Below are positions 47,201 to 57,675 of a stretch of 64,000 nt of DNA, one piece after another. Under the pieces are notes generated by a model that was not told the DNA's origin, did no database searches, and saw nothing but the letters and a program-made list of their open reading frames with translations. Every line of letters starts with the position of its first letter. The stretch's first letter is position 1. Both the position numbers and the translations under genes were made by a program. The stretch is from Amia ocellicauda (Eukaryota > Chordata > Actinopteri > Amiiformes > Amiidae), in assembly GCF_036373705.1 (NCBI RefSeq), contig NC_089855.1:32886719-32950718 (forward strand). Direction: 5' to 3'.

Positions 47201-50200
47201 AGGTCATTCCACCATTTAGGGGTGAGGGTGAAAAAGGTGCGGGCTCTGGAGGAAGGGGGCAGAGGGGGGGTACAGCGAGGCTTCTGGCCTTGGAGTTAGC
47301 GAGGAGCAGTCTCGTCAAAACAACGGTGGTCAAGAACCATAGACTTGAACTGGAGGCGAGATCAAATTGAGAGCCAGTGGAAAGGGTGAAGTAGTCAAGT
47401 AGCATGAGCAAATCGAGGCAGAGAGAACACCAGTCAAACAGGTGAGATCTGGATGAACTGGATCGCACAGTTAACAGGAGGATGCAGGAGGGCCAGCTAT
47501 GAGGGAGTTGCAGTATTCCAGGTCAGAGAGAACCAGGGTCTGGACGAGAAGCTGATCCAAGTACTTGGTGAGGTAGGGTCGGATTATGTGCATGTTGCTC
47601 AGGAAGTGGAGAAAGGAAAATCAGGAATTTAATATAACGTGTTGTAGTGTGTTCAGGGGTTGGGTTATAGACCATCGCTATGTGTCTGCACGTTTCATCT
47701 CTAGCCTACATGACCACTGGAAGCCCCAGGCAACTCCCCCAGCATCAGGACAATGGACAGCAGTAGGAGCTCCCAGCAGCAGCAGCACCATGGACAGCAG
47801 AGAACTGTTTACACATTTGTCTGTTTTGCTTTATGTGTGAAAGTGCTATATATCAAGGGAACCCTAAGATAAAGAAAATATTTGCAAGTATTATATGACA
47901 GTTTTGTATTTTTAATAAATTATAGAATTGTGCTTTTGAACCAGGACAACGCAGGGTCAAGTGTGACTCCAATATTCTTAGCAGAAGGAGAGGTGGAGAG
48001 TGTTGTTGATTTCAGGGGAATTAATTTAGAGAGATCAGAAAAATCATGAATAATAAATATATAATAGAAATCCATAATGTGAGTCAAAGATCTGACAAAA
48101 GATAAGATACTGTACAGTGTGAGCACTTGCATTGTAGTGCTTTAAATGTCACTCATAATTGTCTACACTGAATTTCACAGCCTAATTAATTTATTTAATT
48201 TAGAGTGTATTTTCAGGTTTGTGTGTGTTCACAGAGCTCACTTCAATCAGGTAGGTCAACTTCTCTTTATCAGATCTTGGTGCTCCTTCTCCATACTTCT
48301 TAAGTTCCCTGACGGTCATCTGAAGTTTCTTTTCAATCTGGTTTTCCAGCTGAGGGAGAGATTTCTAGAAACAAAAGCAGCCCTTATTAAAGTGGTTTGC
48401 ATAGTTTGTATCTTGGTTTTCTATACTCCTACCATAATTTTAACTTTCATATAATTTCCTGTATTTTTACCAAGGTATACAACTGTGAAATCTGAATGAT
48501 GAATAGTTACTCTAATTGTGAGGAATAGTGACAGCACTGAGAATGGACTGCTTAGAATACCTAATTTAATATAATAAAAATTTAAGTTAATATTCATAGC
48601 ACACTATATAGGGGTGCATTCAGCCTAGTAGGTTGTCCAATTCATTTGTTTCAGAAAAGGTCCCCTGTGATCAATTTTCACAACATATGAAAAAGTATCA
48701 GTGAAGTGTTGTTTTAGGAACACATCACATTCAGATATTCAAAAAATAAATAAATGCTGATTGTCAGTGGGGTCACATTAACTGATATGAACCAGTTTAA
48801 ATCCAAATCTATCATGTATAATTCCTTTTAGGTTGTGAGAAACTGTCAGTTTTGCAGCTGTACATTTTACTGCCGCTCAAAGATATTCTAGGGATGTTTT
48901 GTATAGGATAAGAGAAGCTGTAGTTTTATTTATTTATCTCAAGAACAATGTAGGCTATAGAAAAAGTGTTATTCTCTTAGTTCAATAAAGATTTAACTCA
49001 TGTTATTTATCAAAACATCAAGTTTAAAAAAAATACTGAACTAACCAGTAATGCATGAATTTATATCTCTTTTGCTGGAGAAGCAAAGATTATTCCAGTA
49101 TAAATTCACCTCTCAGATATCAAAAATGCTTCAGATATTGCCATATACATTTTTATGTAGCTTATTTGTATTTACTGGTTTCAAATATCCTTGGACTCTT
49201 GTCCTTATTTCTCCCTTCGGGCAAAGCCAACCTCATACTGAATTAACTACACATGAAGTCTGTCCAGTAAATTTAAAACGCTTGTGTATAGGTATACATG
49301 CATTCCCGGCCTGAAACAACTAGAAAAGGGTGTTGAGACAACACCTAGAAGACGTCTAGGATAATATACTGTAGTAATTTCCTATTTCAGCAAGTATACA
49401 TTTAAAGCCTAAGGATAAACTGGGGAATAGTAGAAGGAGGAGGAGGTATGGCCTACTGCCACAGAGAAACCTTACACAAATGTGGTCAACCAGCTCCTTG
49501 GTCAGCCTTTCAGCCAGGAAGGGAACAGTGGCTTTCTTAGTATCCAAAAGTGGTCTGCAACGGAGAAAACAGAGAAAGAATGTAAAACTAATTACTGTTC
49601 AATGTTTAACTCTCTGCATAGCCTTTCTGTTGTACTTCTTGCCTTTTCCCATTTTAAAGACGTACTCCACTTAATACTGTGGTTCTTCTGCTGATGAAGG
49701 GTTCTACACTAAGACACTTCAGCCTTGACTAGGTCAAAACTTTGACCAATCTGCAAATTACAAACTTCTACCCAATTGTGTTTTTTGTCAGCAGGCCCTT
49801 TCTACTACTTTTAACTACAGTATTAGATATTATATCATTAGGGTACACATTTACAATTCATGGTTTGCAAGTTTATCAATATTGTGATTTGGTCTAGGGC
49901 CTAGACTGACAAAAAAAATATTTGTATGTTTTGCCAGTGAGAATCTGATAAATAAATTATATTTGATACCACACATTCACTATATCCTTGCCTGAAATGA
50001 AGGTGATCCTCAAAGAAAGCCTTTTCATTATTGATAGCTTCAGCCAGTGTCTGATTTGCATTGATGTCCTTCTGGCCACGGCACTTCACAATCATGTAAC
50101 CCTTCTTCAGAGGGATGACTAAATTGCGCATGACATCCACAATCTTCACTTCAGTGCCCTCGTCCACCAGGTCTGGCTTTGTCAGGATCCCTTTAAAATG

Positions 50201-53200
50201 TTTAATTAAATACCATAATGTTACTTCTATAGAGGAATAGAAGTTCAATCGTCATGTTGAGTTATCTGACTTGACATGCACATTACACTAACATTTGAAG
50301 CCACTCTTGGAACTGTATAAAACTATATTTTGTGGAAGCCTCCCATAATTTACAAACATATCTGGCTGCTTTTTGAATATTAAAAATATATGAGATATAT
50401 ATTTTACTCTGTAATCCATATATTTATTTATATGTATATATTTATCTTGTAAACACATGGTAGAAATTCACTTCACTACAAATTTTGAATCTATTAAATA
50501 TCTTTAAAATAAGATGTACAAAACAATAATTAAGTATATCCAATGTATTTTTAATATAAAAAAAATGGTAATTTTGCAAATATATGTTAGTTCCATATGG
50601 GCTGCTATTTTTAAAAACACTAATGCTTTATATCTGACATTTAGTACAGTAGTACAGCCATAGCTCCTTGGACATACCAGAATTTGTGCTGGGCCATTGA
50701 CATATCCTTTGACTTACAGACATCACATATGATGATGTGATGAATCTGCACTTCCTCAGATACAAATACATAGGTATTTAAATATTGATTCATAATATTG
50801 TTCACCAGTATATTACACTCATCTTTACTGACATAGCATATTGGAATGCAGAGAACATAACGTAATCCAGTCTTACCCAGTGTCCTCTCTCCTGAGGGGT
50901 CAACCTCCTTGGCCATCTTCAAAGCCTCTGTGGTGGCAATGTCAACATTACATGGAACCACCACTAAACTAATGGTCTCTTGTTTATCTATATGCCTCCG
51001 GATCATTCCTTTAATCTGGAAAACCACAAATAATGCAATCATACATCGGGGTAATACTGTTGTAGGTGATACTTAGATAAATCACTACAGTTTACTAAAT
51101 GTAGGTAATTATATTGTTGCTGGGAACATAATAAAGTATAATGAACCTTTTTGAAAATGCAACCCCAGAGTTAAGATAAAAAGCACATCACAATGTCTTC
51201 TAATATTACACTGAAACAGGTTTCAGAAGCTTTGGCCGAGTGTAATGTATTCAGATTTGGCTAGAACTTGCTGGGCTGAGGAAACAAATAAATCTTTGTT
51301 ACCCGATTTCCAATGTCTTTGGGCTGGTTACCAACAGCTACACGGGCAATCCCTGGGAGGTCAATGAGGGTCAGATCAGGGACTTCACTTGAGATGATCT
51401 CCAGGTTGATCTTTTCATCACTGATTCCATCACCTTTGCCAGCAATGATATCTTGTGCTGAAAGAAGTTGAACGCTATATTAGTACAATGCTATTGTGCT
51501 CAAGGTCAGATCCAGAGCTGAAGCTACAAAACCCCGGAGCACTGCCAGCCAAGATGGCGGTTCTAATGCGATCAGGGTCTGACCGTACATGCTACATAAG
51601 CAAATAATTAGATAAATTATGTAATATAGACCTAATTTGGTATGAAATGTAAGTAACTGGGCACCCTTTTCATGGATAAACATGAATGGTTCAAACCATT
51701 CTCTCCCTTGAGCAAAATACAGTACTGTATAGTTAAAAAGTTTGACTGACACATCAACACATGACCTCATGTGTTGATTACTTAAAACTTATTAACTGGA
51801 GACTATAACAATGCTTTTTAGTGAGTATAAAAATCTGCATTTTTGGAGAGAGAGAAAAACAGCAGGAAAAGGAGATGAGTACACAAGGGATAGTGGTGTA
51901 ACCAGGCAGGAGGAAGAATGTCTTTGTTAGGCAGAACCAGGCTGGTACCTAAAATAAATACAAATTGATGGCATTGTCGTGAATTGTCAATAGGGTTCTC
52001 TTTTTGAGGTTTGAGCCAGGACAGATGTCTTTCTGCTACTTCCATCAACTTTTAAGCATGTGCAACTCACAGCAAAGGGAAGATTCTCTACAGGAGCTCC
52101 CAGGGTAAGGACAAGTGTGGCTTATCTCTAGGTGAGAAGGACTATAACAGCACAAGTATCAGATCCCATTGGATCTTTCCACTCAGTAGCCAAGGTACTA
52201 ACCTTTACGGATCTCCTCTTCCACTTGTGCTGGGCTTCCCAGATATACTTTGATATTATCTCTATAATGAAGTTTTCCCTCCCATGGCATTCCCCCCTTC
52301 ACTTTCTTGAGTTTCAGTACCAAAGGACAACGGGTTACAATCCCTGAAAGGAAAAAAGCACTCAGATCAGAACTCCAATTAAAGGCTCTTTTGCAGAAAA
52401 ATCCCCACTAGGACTGTGTGACGGGGTGAGTGAGCACTGGCTGTACTCCACCCTACCAGACACTAGTGGGCTGTGAGCTAACCTGTGAAACCTGTGGTGT
52501 CCTAGAGAGAACTCTAACTTCTTGCCAGTTATGAGTAATTTAATAAATTCTGTGGTTGGACACAAGTCAAAAGACACCCATGTTCCTCCTTGACTAAACA
52601 GTTGAGCTTTACATCCAGACTTGCATGTCTAAACACAAATACTCACCAGCCCCTCTGGGCAGAGCCACTCCAGACAGCGCCTCCAGCACTGAACTCTTCC
52701 CAGAGCTCTGGTCTCCAATCACAGCGATGGCAGGCAGAGCCAGATCCTTCTCCACCCCCAGGGACCGCAGAGAGTCGATGAGGTCAATGCAGGGCCGCAC
52801 CTTCTCCTCATATTGCGCATTCAGAGCAGTGTTTGCCTGCTGCATGACAGGGAGCATCACTGCCAGGGGTGGATCGAGGGTGGGGGGGTTATGGTCAGGG
52901 GCTCAAGGCCCCCTAAATTTTGGGTCCCAACATTTCAAAAGTTATGCCTTTACTACGCCATTTACAGCATAGTATAGCAGTGATTAATCTCAGTTTCAGC
53001 AGCAATCGATGGCACAATGTAGCCACTTGGGGGAAATTTCTCTTGAGGAAAGATCACCTGGAATATAGAGGAAAGCTCCAAATCCCCTGAGGAAACATGA
53101 ACTGGAGAAGGCGATCACTGGTTTCAATTCTGATTGAAAGTTTTTCATTCATGATATTCAATGATTGGGAAAAACATTCACACATATAAGAATGCAATGA

Positions 53201-54202
53201 CCCATATAATAGAAGAGTTAAAAATCCATTAAACAATGCATAGTTTCATTTTCTCAGAAATGCTTTAATTTTCACGATATGAGGTGCTCAAAATCGAAAT
53301 GTTAAGCATTAAATATAAAAGTATATAAGGCACCAAGATTCTCCAACTTTTAGTTTTTGCTTCCTTGGGCTCCAGAATCAACAATCAATAAAATAGCACA
53401 TCCATGCAGCACATATGTGGATTACAGACCAGATTAGCCTCAAAAAACAAGTTAATCCCTACTGTATTGGAAGTCTATGATACTGAATTGGAAGTGTAAC
53501 AACAAATAATGGCAAAGCATACAATGGTAATAATTTCCTTTCTGTATTTGTAATTCAGTACTGCAAGCATTACTGAAAATGTCACAGTAAAGGATAGTTT
53601 TCTGTGTTAAGACTAGAAAGAGTGCAATGCAATCCATTGATTTATGGTTGTCAGTGCTTTTACTTCAATTCAATTAAGGTTCAATCAAGTAATTGAGAGC
53701 TCATTTGGAACAAAAACCAGCAGGCTATGGGGTCCTCCAGGACCAGGGTTGGGGGCCCTGCTGCAAGGGAAACTCACTGTGTAATTCATTTAATTATTTG
53801 TGAAATCTCTGATAGTGACGAACTGCACAAGGATGCAGATCAAACCAAAACACCAACCAAACCAAAAACCACTAGAAAGGGGTGGTCTCGGTTAATTCGA
53901 AAGTGACCTCGAGTATTTTTATGACATTCTGACAATTTTTCTGCAATGTGAAAGCAAACACATTCTGGTTCCCTTGGAAACTAACTGCTACATACAGCGA
54001 ACCAAACTGAGGAACTGATGGACTCAAACATTAAAGAAAGTGCAGTACAGTACTTTGCTGGACCGTACAGTACTTCGCTTCGCTACAAAATGTCTTTGCT
54101 GAAATAACCGATGCAAACTCTGTTAGTGTTGTTTCTTCTGTGGTTATACAATAGAAGCATCAAATAAAGGAAAGGCAGAGTAAGACCACAGCATGTAAAA
54201 TG

Positions 54203-54237
<35 letters not shown>

Positions 54238-54877
54238 GTTGTTGTTGTTGTTGTTGTTATTGTTATTAGTAGTATTTATTATAAACAGAAACTCTGTTCA
54301 ATTAAAAAAGTGAGATAGATAAAACAAATAGAATTTTTGTCCGCATAAAGCTGCACAGAGAAATTCAAATTAAATTATATTTTCCTGGTGTAAAACAAAC
54401 CAAACCTAAACTGAAGGAAATAGTTTGTGTGCAAGTAAACCACAAGTCAAATTATTTTCAAGTGCCTATTTGCTGTAGTTGTTTTGGAACATACAGTGCC
54501 CTGAAAACTGATTTTCAGTTTCAGTGTTTGAAAATAAAACATCAAACAGAACGAAATTTCAATTTACCATTTGTAATTCAGTAATACGATAAAACTTGTC
54601 AGAGGTCTGAATACTTTTAAAACGCACAGTAGATGGGTGTAAATGAATAGTAACAGACTGGAGAAGTGTCTATGTATGTATGTATATCCCATAGACAAAT
54701 AAACAAAAAACTCACCATGACATTTTGCACATCTGAGTCTGCAGCTCCAGTTCCAGAAATGGATGTAGTCCCAGAGTTAGTTGCAGGAATGGTGGGAGCT
54801 ACTGCCTGAAATGTGTGTTTCACAGTTCCGTTGTTCACCATGGCCACAGCTGAACTGGACTTTTTGGGACTTGCCAT
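38027..54877 (-). CDS. mx: Interferon-induced dynamin-like GTPase Mx
   Basis: Mx proteins are cytoplasmic or nuclear large GTPases that oligomerise and restrict viruses, induced by type I interferon. Thirteen coding exons on the minus strand join without a phase error to about 671 residues; vertebrate Mx proteins are about 620-660. In order: a Ser/Thr-rich N-terminus (residues 1-54), then the G domain with P-loop GDQSSGKS (about 96-103), switch I GIVTRCP (about 119-125), DLPG (198-201) and TKPD (267-270). The middle/stalk domain follows, with [20 protein letters not shown] and [11 protein letters not shown], and the GTPase effector domain ends [15 protein letters not shown]. No inactivating change is seen. 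Intron 6 has a GC donor. Intron 8 holds an L2 fragment and intron 11 a DIRS retroelement. A second copy begins at 62657 in the same orientation. Confidence 0.95.
39117..39320 (-). CDS. mx: mx exon 12
   Basis: Acceptor tctggag and donor gtagat. It encodes [20 protein letters not shown], then [20 protein letters not shown] and [11 protein letters not shown]. The stretch [14 protein letters not shown] lies in the variable part corresponding to loop L4, which determines antiviral specificity in mammalian Mx. Confidence 0.93.
40481..40586. repeat. DIRS inverted terminal repeat, distal
   Basis: Begins ggttatctg and runs through aagcactgcccaagggggcg and gcacttccataggaaccc. It is the inverted partner of 45821-45929 with a few mismatches. 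Confidence 0.9.
40655..40712. repeat. Direct repeat pair member in DIRS (with 41018-41066)
   Basis: gtggcagcaggaacattcat followed by gc and a cgcagcacagga-like tail occurs here and again at about 41020-41065 in the same orientation, about 360 bp apart. Confidence 0.75.
41095..41760 (+). mobile_element. L2-type LINE fragment inside the DIRS element
   Basis: Carboxyl part of an L2/Maui reverse transcriptase on the plus strand in two overlapping frames: [20 protein letters not shown], then [37 protein letters not shown] and [20 protein letters not shown]. It carries frameshifts and no 5' part. It is younger than the DIRS insertion, because it lies within it. Confidence 0.9.
42400..42930 (-). 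pseudogene. DIRS tyrosine recombinase fragment
   Basis: It reads [20 protein letters not shown], then [20 protein letters not shown] and LAVQFLKGA, a stop, then [20 protein letters not shown] and [10 protein letters not shown] followed by further stops. These match the N-terminal half of DIRS recombinases; the catalytic C-terminal half with its Arg and Tyr was not found. Confidence 0.82.
42960..43420 (-). pseudogene. DIRS reverse transcriptase fragment
   Basis: It reads [29 protein letters not shown] and [20 protein letters not shown] with [10 protein letters not shown], then a frame change into the GRTFEFAV region. It is cut off before the catalytic palm, and the YLDD-type motif is not present before recombinase-side sequence begins. 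Confidence 0.85.
43949..44665 (-). pseudogene. DIRS gag-like open frame
   Basis: 238-residue open frame, rich in Ser, Pro and Arg, starting [20 protein letters not shown]. It contains [27 protein letters not shown] and [20 protein letters not shown], in the place and style of DIRS gag proteins. The frame breaks near 43949 but similar sequence continues to about 43640 ([20 protein letters not shown]). Confidence 0.75.
44725..44799. repeat. Direct repeat A in DIRS leader
   Basis: gagtccagggtccgcggggg and gcgggatctaaaaccgaggc recur at 45284-45357 with about ten differences, 560 bp apart, upstream of the gag-like frame on the minus strand. Confidence 0.85.
45284..45357. repeat. Direct repeat B in DIRS leader
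   Basis: Second copy of the 75-bp repeat at 44725-44799. It contains gagtccggggtccacggggg and gcgggatctaaaaccgagga. Confidence 0.85.
45821..45929. repeat. DIRS inverted terminal repeat, proximal
   Basis: Contains gggttcctatggaagtgcgc and cccttgggcagtgcttcca, the inverted partner of the distal repeat. It ends only about 110 bp from mx exon 11. Confidence 0.9.
46039..46115 (-). CDS. mx: mx exon 11
   Basis: Acceptor tttttcag and donor gtatgg. It encodes [20 protein letters not shown] and LLRAAK, ending on a codon boundary. It is separated from exon 12 by 6.7 kb, most of it the DIRS insertion. Confidence 0.93.
46536..46694 (-). CDS. mx: mx exon 10: YRGKELPGF block
   Basis: Acceptor gctgcag and donor gtgggg. 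It encodes [20 protein letters not shown], then [20 protein letters not shown] and [27 protein letters not shown] is a signature of Mx stalks. Confidence 0.95.
46789..46930 (-). CDS. mx: mx exon 9: stalk
   Basis: Acceptor attttag and donor gtaggt. It encodes [20 protein letters not shown] and [20 protein letters not shown], then LDRKATR and one base of the next codon. Confidence 0.92.
47200..48025 (-). mobile_element. L2-type LINE fragment in mx intron 8, split
   Basis: Minus-strand L2 reverse transcriptase tail: [20 protein letters not shown] near 47940-48025, then about 310 bp of unrelated sequence (about 47625-47937), then [31 protein letters not shown] and a 3' portion with [15 protein letters not shown]. 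It corresponds to the same protein region as the L2 piece at 41095-41760, but diverged and on the opposite strand. Confidence 0.85.
48242..48364 (-). CDS. mx: mx exon 8: stalk
   Basis: Acceptor tttctag and donor gtgagc. It encodes [20 protein letters not shown], then [20 protein letters not shown] and Glu, the start of the stalk helices. Confidence 0.94.
49476..49554 (-). CDS. mx: mx exon 7
   Basis: Acceptor tttgcag-type (ctgcaa on the plus strand reads ttgcag) and donor gtaagg. It encodes [20 protein letters not shown] and LVDHIC, ending on a codon boundary. Confidence 0.92.
49992..50190 (-). CDS. mx: mx exon 6: TKPD motif, GC donor
   Basis: It encodes [20 protein letters not shown], then [20 protein letters not shown] and [14 protein letters not shown] plus a split Arg. 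TKPD is the G4 motif. The 3' splice boundary reads CAG|gcaagg: the phase and the next exon ([13 protein letters not shown]) require this site, so the donor is GC rather than GT. Confidence 0.92.
50877..51015 (-). CDS. mx: mx exon 5
   Basis: Acceptor ttccag and donor gtaaga. It encodes [20 protein letters not shown], then [20 protein letters not shown] and SGERTL plus a split Gly. Confidence 0.95.
51303..51457 (-). CDS. mx: mx exon 4: DLPG motif
   Basis: Acceptor ctttcag and donor gtaaca. It encodes [20 protein letters not shown], then [20 protein letters not shown] and [17 protein letters not shown] is the G3 region of the dynamin superfamily. Confidence 0.96.
52203..52343 (-). CDS. mx: mx exon 3: switch I
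   Basis: Acceptor ctttcag and donor gttagt. It encodes [20 protein letters not shown], then [20 protein letters not shown] and EEIRK. The Thr of GIVTRCP is the G2 residue. Confidence 0.94.
52647..52839 (-). CDS. mx: mx exon 2: P-loop
   Basis: It encodes [20 protein letters not shown], then [20 protein letters not shown] and [13 protein letters not shown] with donor gtgagt. GDQSSGKS is the G1 motif. Of the AG acceptors available, the one before CAG at 52839 keeps phase; the one three bases on is equally possible. Confidence 0.92.
53660..53758. mobile_element. Single arm of the 2304-type MITE family
   Basis: gtaattgagagctcatttgg followed by aacaaaaaccagcaggct and tccaggaccagggttggg matches the right arm of the palindromic element at 2304-2626. 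The opposite arm is absent here. Confidence 0.75.
54206..54270. repeat. (ATT)n/(GTT)n microsatellite
   Basis: ATT run grading into GTT and back in mx intron 1. Confidence 0.9.
54716..54877 (-). CDS. mx: mx coding exon 1
   Basis: ATG at 54875-54877 opens [20 protein letters not shown], followed by an Ala/Thr/Ser/Gly-rich stretch ending in DSDVQNVM and donor gtgagt. A second in-frame ATG lies 12 codons in. An AG acceptor lies just upstream (near 54884 or 54902), so a 5' UTR exon is spliced to it. This N-terminus is unstructured and lineage-variable. Confidence 0.8.
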
Positions 54878-55571
54878 TGGACCTGTATAATCTGTACCTG
54901 TAATAGAGATGTGTACTATAGTATATTAACCTCAGTACTCTTAATTGTAAAACGTTATCAAGAAGATCTCTAAAAATGCAGTTCCCCAATACTGGTGATA
55001 AAATAGTCAGTTTCAATAGTCGGGTTTACACGTTTCTATTAAAAAAAAATATATATGTATAAATGCCATAAAAAGGTCTTCCAAAAACTATACAGACATG
55101 TTTTCAATCCTGGCCTTCATATCTATTTATATCTATCATATATTGCTAAACAAACAATTTGGTGTTTTGTTTCAACAGAAGGTATTTTTTTAAAGGAGCA
55201 ATTAACATTACTAGTAGCATGTCAAGAAAAATAATCTGTTGTTATTATAGCAACATCGCTCTTGTACAATGTACATTGTTATTTGTGTCAAGTTCTTTTT
55301 GCTCAAAACAATCGAACAGCATTATCAGTTCTCAAATACATCTTCAAGCAATGTTTAAACGTTTTTGTTTCCCTGTATATGGTACGATACAACTTATTTA
55401 CTTGGAACATCAAGGAATATGAATAGGTCGGTCATTAAACTGGGACTTTTTTTTTTTAATCCTAAGGTAAAAGACTATCAACGCAAACATCTTTTAGTGA
55501 GAAACAAAAAGTACTGTTTTGCATTATTTACATTTCACTAACAATACACCTACACGTTCTATTTTCCCTAC

Positions 55572-55612
55572 CTTTCACTTTTTTCTCAACAACTCCAGCG
55601 GTCTTCAGATAC
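55572..55612 (-). other. mx: Probable mx non-coding first exon
   Basis: On the minus strand the sequence downstream of the TATA-like box ends in gtgaaag followed by gtaggg, a good donor, at 55566-55571. An acceptor lies just before the coding ATG near 54884-54902. The 5' end is a guess from TATA spacing. Confidence 0.5.
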
Positions 55613-55630
55613 AAACCTTTCCTGTTTTTA

Positions 55631-55640
55631 TTTTAATATA
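55631..55640 (-). promoter_or_regulatory. TATA-like box of mx
   Basis: Minus strand reads tatattaaaa about 20-30 bases upstream of the proposed first exon. Interferon-induced mx promoters often have TATA or TATA-like elements. Confidence 0.5.
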
Positions 55641-55758
55641 GCACAATTCACACAACAACCAGACTTTAAATTACTAAATGTTAACAGGCCAATTTTAACC
55701 GCGTCACGTCTAGGAAATGCGTTGGCGCTGGCACCTGTAGGCTACTATACATATGGAT

Positions 55759-55770
55759 GTTTTCGTTTTC
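55759..55770 (-). promoter_or_regulatory. ISRE-like element upstream of mx
   Basis: Minus strand reads GAAAACGAAAAC, which fits the IRF/ISGF3 core GAAANNGAAA. It lies about 120 bp upstream of the TATA-like box, as expected for an interferon-induced mx promoter. A second, weaker AANNGAAA match (aaaagtgaaa) overlaps the end of the proposed first exon near 55573-55582. Confidence 0.65.
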
Positions 55771-55877
55771 TTGATCTTTTAATACATCACATAATAAGGG
55801 TTATGATTTTATTCATTTTTGTAAACAAAGGGAATGCCGTTCGCCCTCACTTGAAGTGTTATGTAACAAGGGAATTG

Positions 55878-55972
<95 letters not shown>
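55878..55972. repeat. (ATT)n microsatellite upstream of mx
   Basis: Long ATT run with one GTT interruption, about 110 bp upstream of the ISRE-like element. The Ile- or Tyr-rich open frames over it are not genes. Confidence 0.95.
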
Positions 55973-55973
<1 letters not shown>

Positions 55974-56467
55974 TTCTTCTTAAGGGTCAACGTCCCCCCT
56001 CAATTGCAACTCTTCTACCGACTTTTATTTACCAAATTATAACGGGCCCATCATATCTGAATTTGAAATTAAAATTGTGACTGAAAGGAAATATGACTAA
56101 CTTTTTTAACTTTAAAGTTTTGTATAGTTAAGATAGTTACGTTTTTTCCTGAACTTGAAATTATATGGAGCCTTACACTGCTTGCTAGCTGCAGCTTGCC
56201 TCATATTAGGAAACTGCTCCTTCTCAAAATGGATCTAAAACAATAAATACAGTTTAATAAGAACAACTTGAAACCACAAAACGTAGTACACAACTGACAC
56301 ATCAATTTAGGAGAACTCTCTGTTAACCCAAAATGAAGTGTCTGAACCATCAATAAATGTAGACCTTGTGGTAAATTAAAATGAAACATGAAACACCATG
56401 TTCTCACTGTCACAGTTGCTGCCTTGCTTGTTTTAAGTAGTCCATAAATATTTCAACTTCAACCCCC

Positions 56468-56468
<1 letters not shown>

Positions 56469-56561
<93 letters not shown>
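56469..56561. repeat. (CA)n microsatellite
   Basis: About 46 CA units upstream of mx. Confidence 0.96.
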
Positions 56562-56564
<3 letters not shown>

Positions 56565-57675
56565 GAAATAGGACAAGTGATAACACTAATGCTACGGTGG
56601 TGTCTTGGGTGTATAGACCCCACCTCACCCCTAGGTTCTCAAGCAAGTGACTCAAACAGGAGAGGACCTCTCACACCCAAGTTCTCTCCGCAACAGACTC
56701 TTTGGTTTCTCAGGACACCTCACTCGAGAAATAAGTTAAAAATCTTTACTTAAACTAGATGCAACCAGCACAATGGTGTGCAGTGCACAAAGTATGCACT
56801 TCTAAATGGGCCAGGTACACTAACAAATACAGTTAAAACTGCATCTAAACTGGGTTGAGAATAAAGGGTACCAATACCAAATGCAAACAATATGAAGAAA
56901 AGCTAAACAATTTCCCACACAAGTCAAAGGTATTCAAATAGTCCAAGTCAATAAAACTACTACTAGAGATAGTTGCATCTTCCAGCAGAAAAACATCAGC
57001 TTTCACTGTAATTGTCTGCAGCTGTTGTCTCACTCATTGCTTTCTCTTGCTGCACATCCCTAGGCAACCATCACCTCAGGGTATAAACACATCAAGTCTC
57101 CACACCTGGTCAGAAGTGGCAGCAGACTGATACTCAGCTGCTTGATCTGTACACACATGCAGATTCTTCTCACCCAACCTGGCTCTCCTCTTGTTGCAGG
57201 CTCTCAAAAATCTCAAAATAATCCATCCCCTCCTCCATGCAAATGCTACATCTACCACACTGTTCTAATGCAGGGCATACATATGTCATTTTGCACTCAG
57301 AGGTAATAAAATACAGGTGCAGGTGATCAGGGGTGTCTGACACCTGTTTGCAAGGCAGGAGTACATCTCTTGGTGACCATGGTGAAAAATAAAAAAAGTA
57401 TGTAATCAAATTCAAAGTGAGCGCTCTTTGCCATCAGTAATGTTTCCTTTGTGAAAGCGTCTTTCATCTTCTGCCAGTAATGATAAAAGTGCACAATGAT
57501 ACACATCAGCAAAGTCGTCAGACACACAATTAAAAAGAAAAGAGAAATTACTATTGAGATAAAAAATCAAGTTAAATGTAAAAAATACTTTATAAAACAT
57601 TTGGCAAAGAACACCATTATGTTCTGCAAGAGTTTATATTGACTTTATTTATTTCCAGAGTTTAACATCAAAATA
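56562..57675. other. Intergenic DNA upstream of mx
   Basis: Higher-complexity sequence without a recognisable gene. It may contain an old retroelement segment, but I could not identify one. Confidence 0.4.

Larger units (their letters stand above)
52840..54715 (-). other. mx intron 1 (coding), 1.9 kb
   Basis: It contains one arm of the inverted-repeat MITE family at 53660-53758 and an (ATT)n/(GTT)n tract at about 54206-54270. No other feature was found. Confidence 0.6.

Noticed and set aside
55722..56042. Open frames with long Ile or Tyr runs
   Set aside because: Translation of an (ATT)n microsatellite.
56410..56655. Cys/Val-rich minus-strand open frame
   Set aside because: Translation of the (CA)n microsatellite.
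56562..57400. Possible LTR retroelement
   Set aside because: No paired LTRs, primer-binding site or pol motif could be found.
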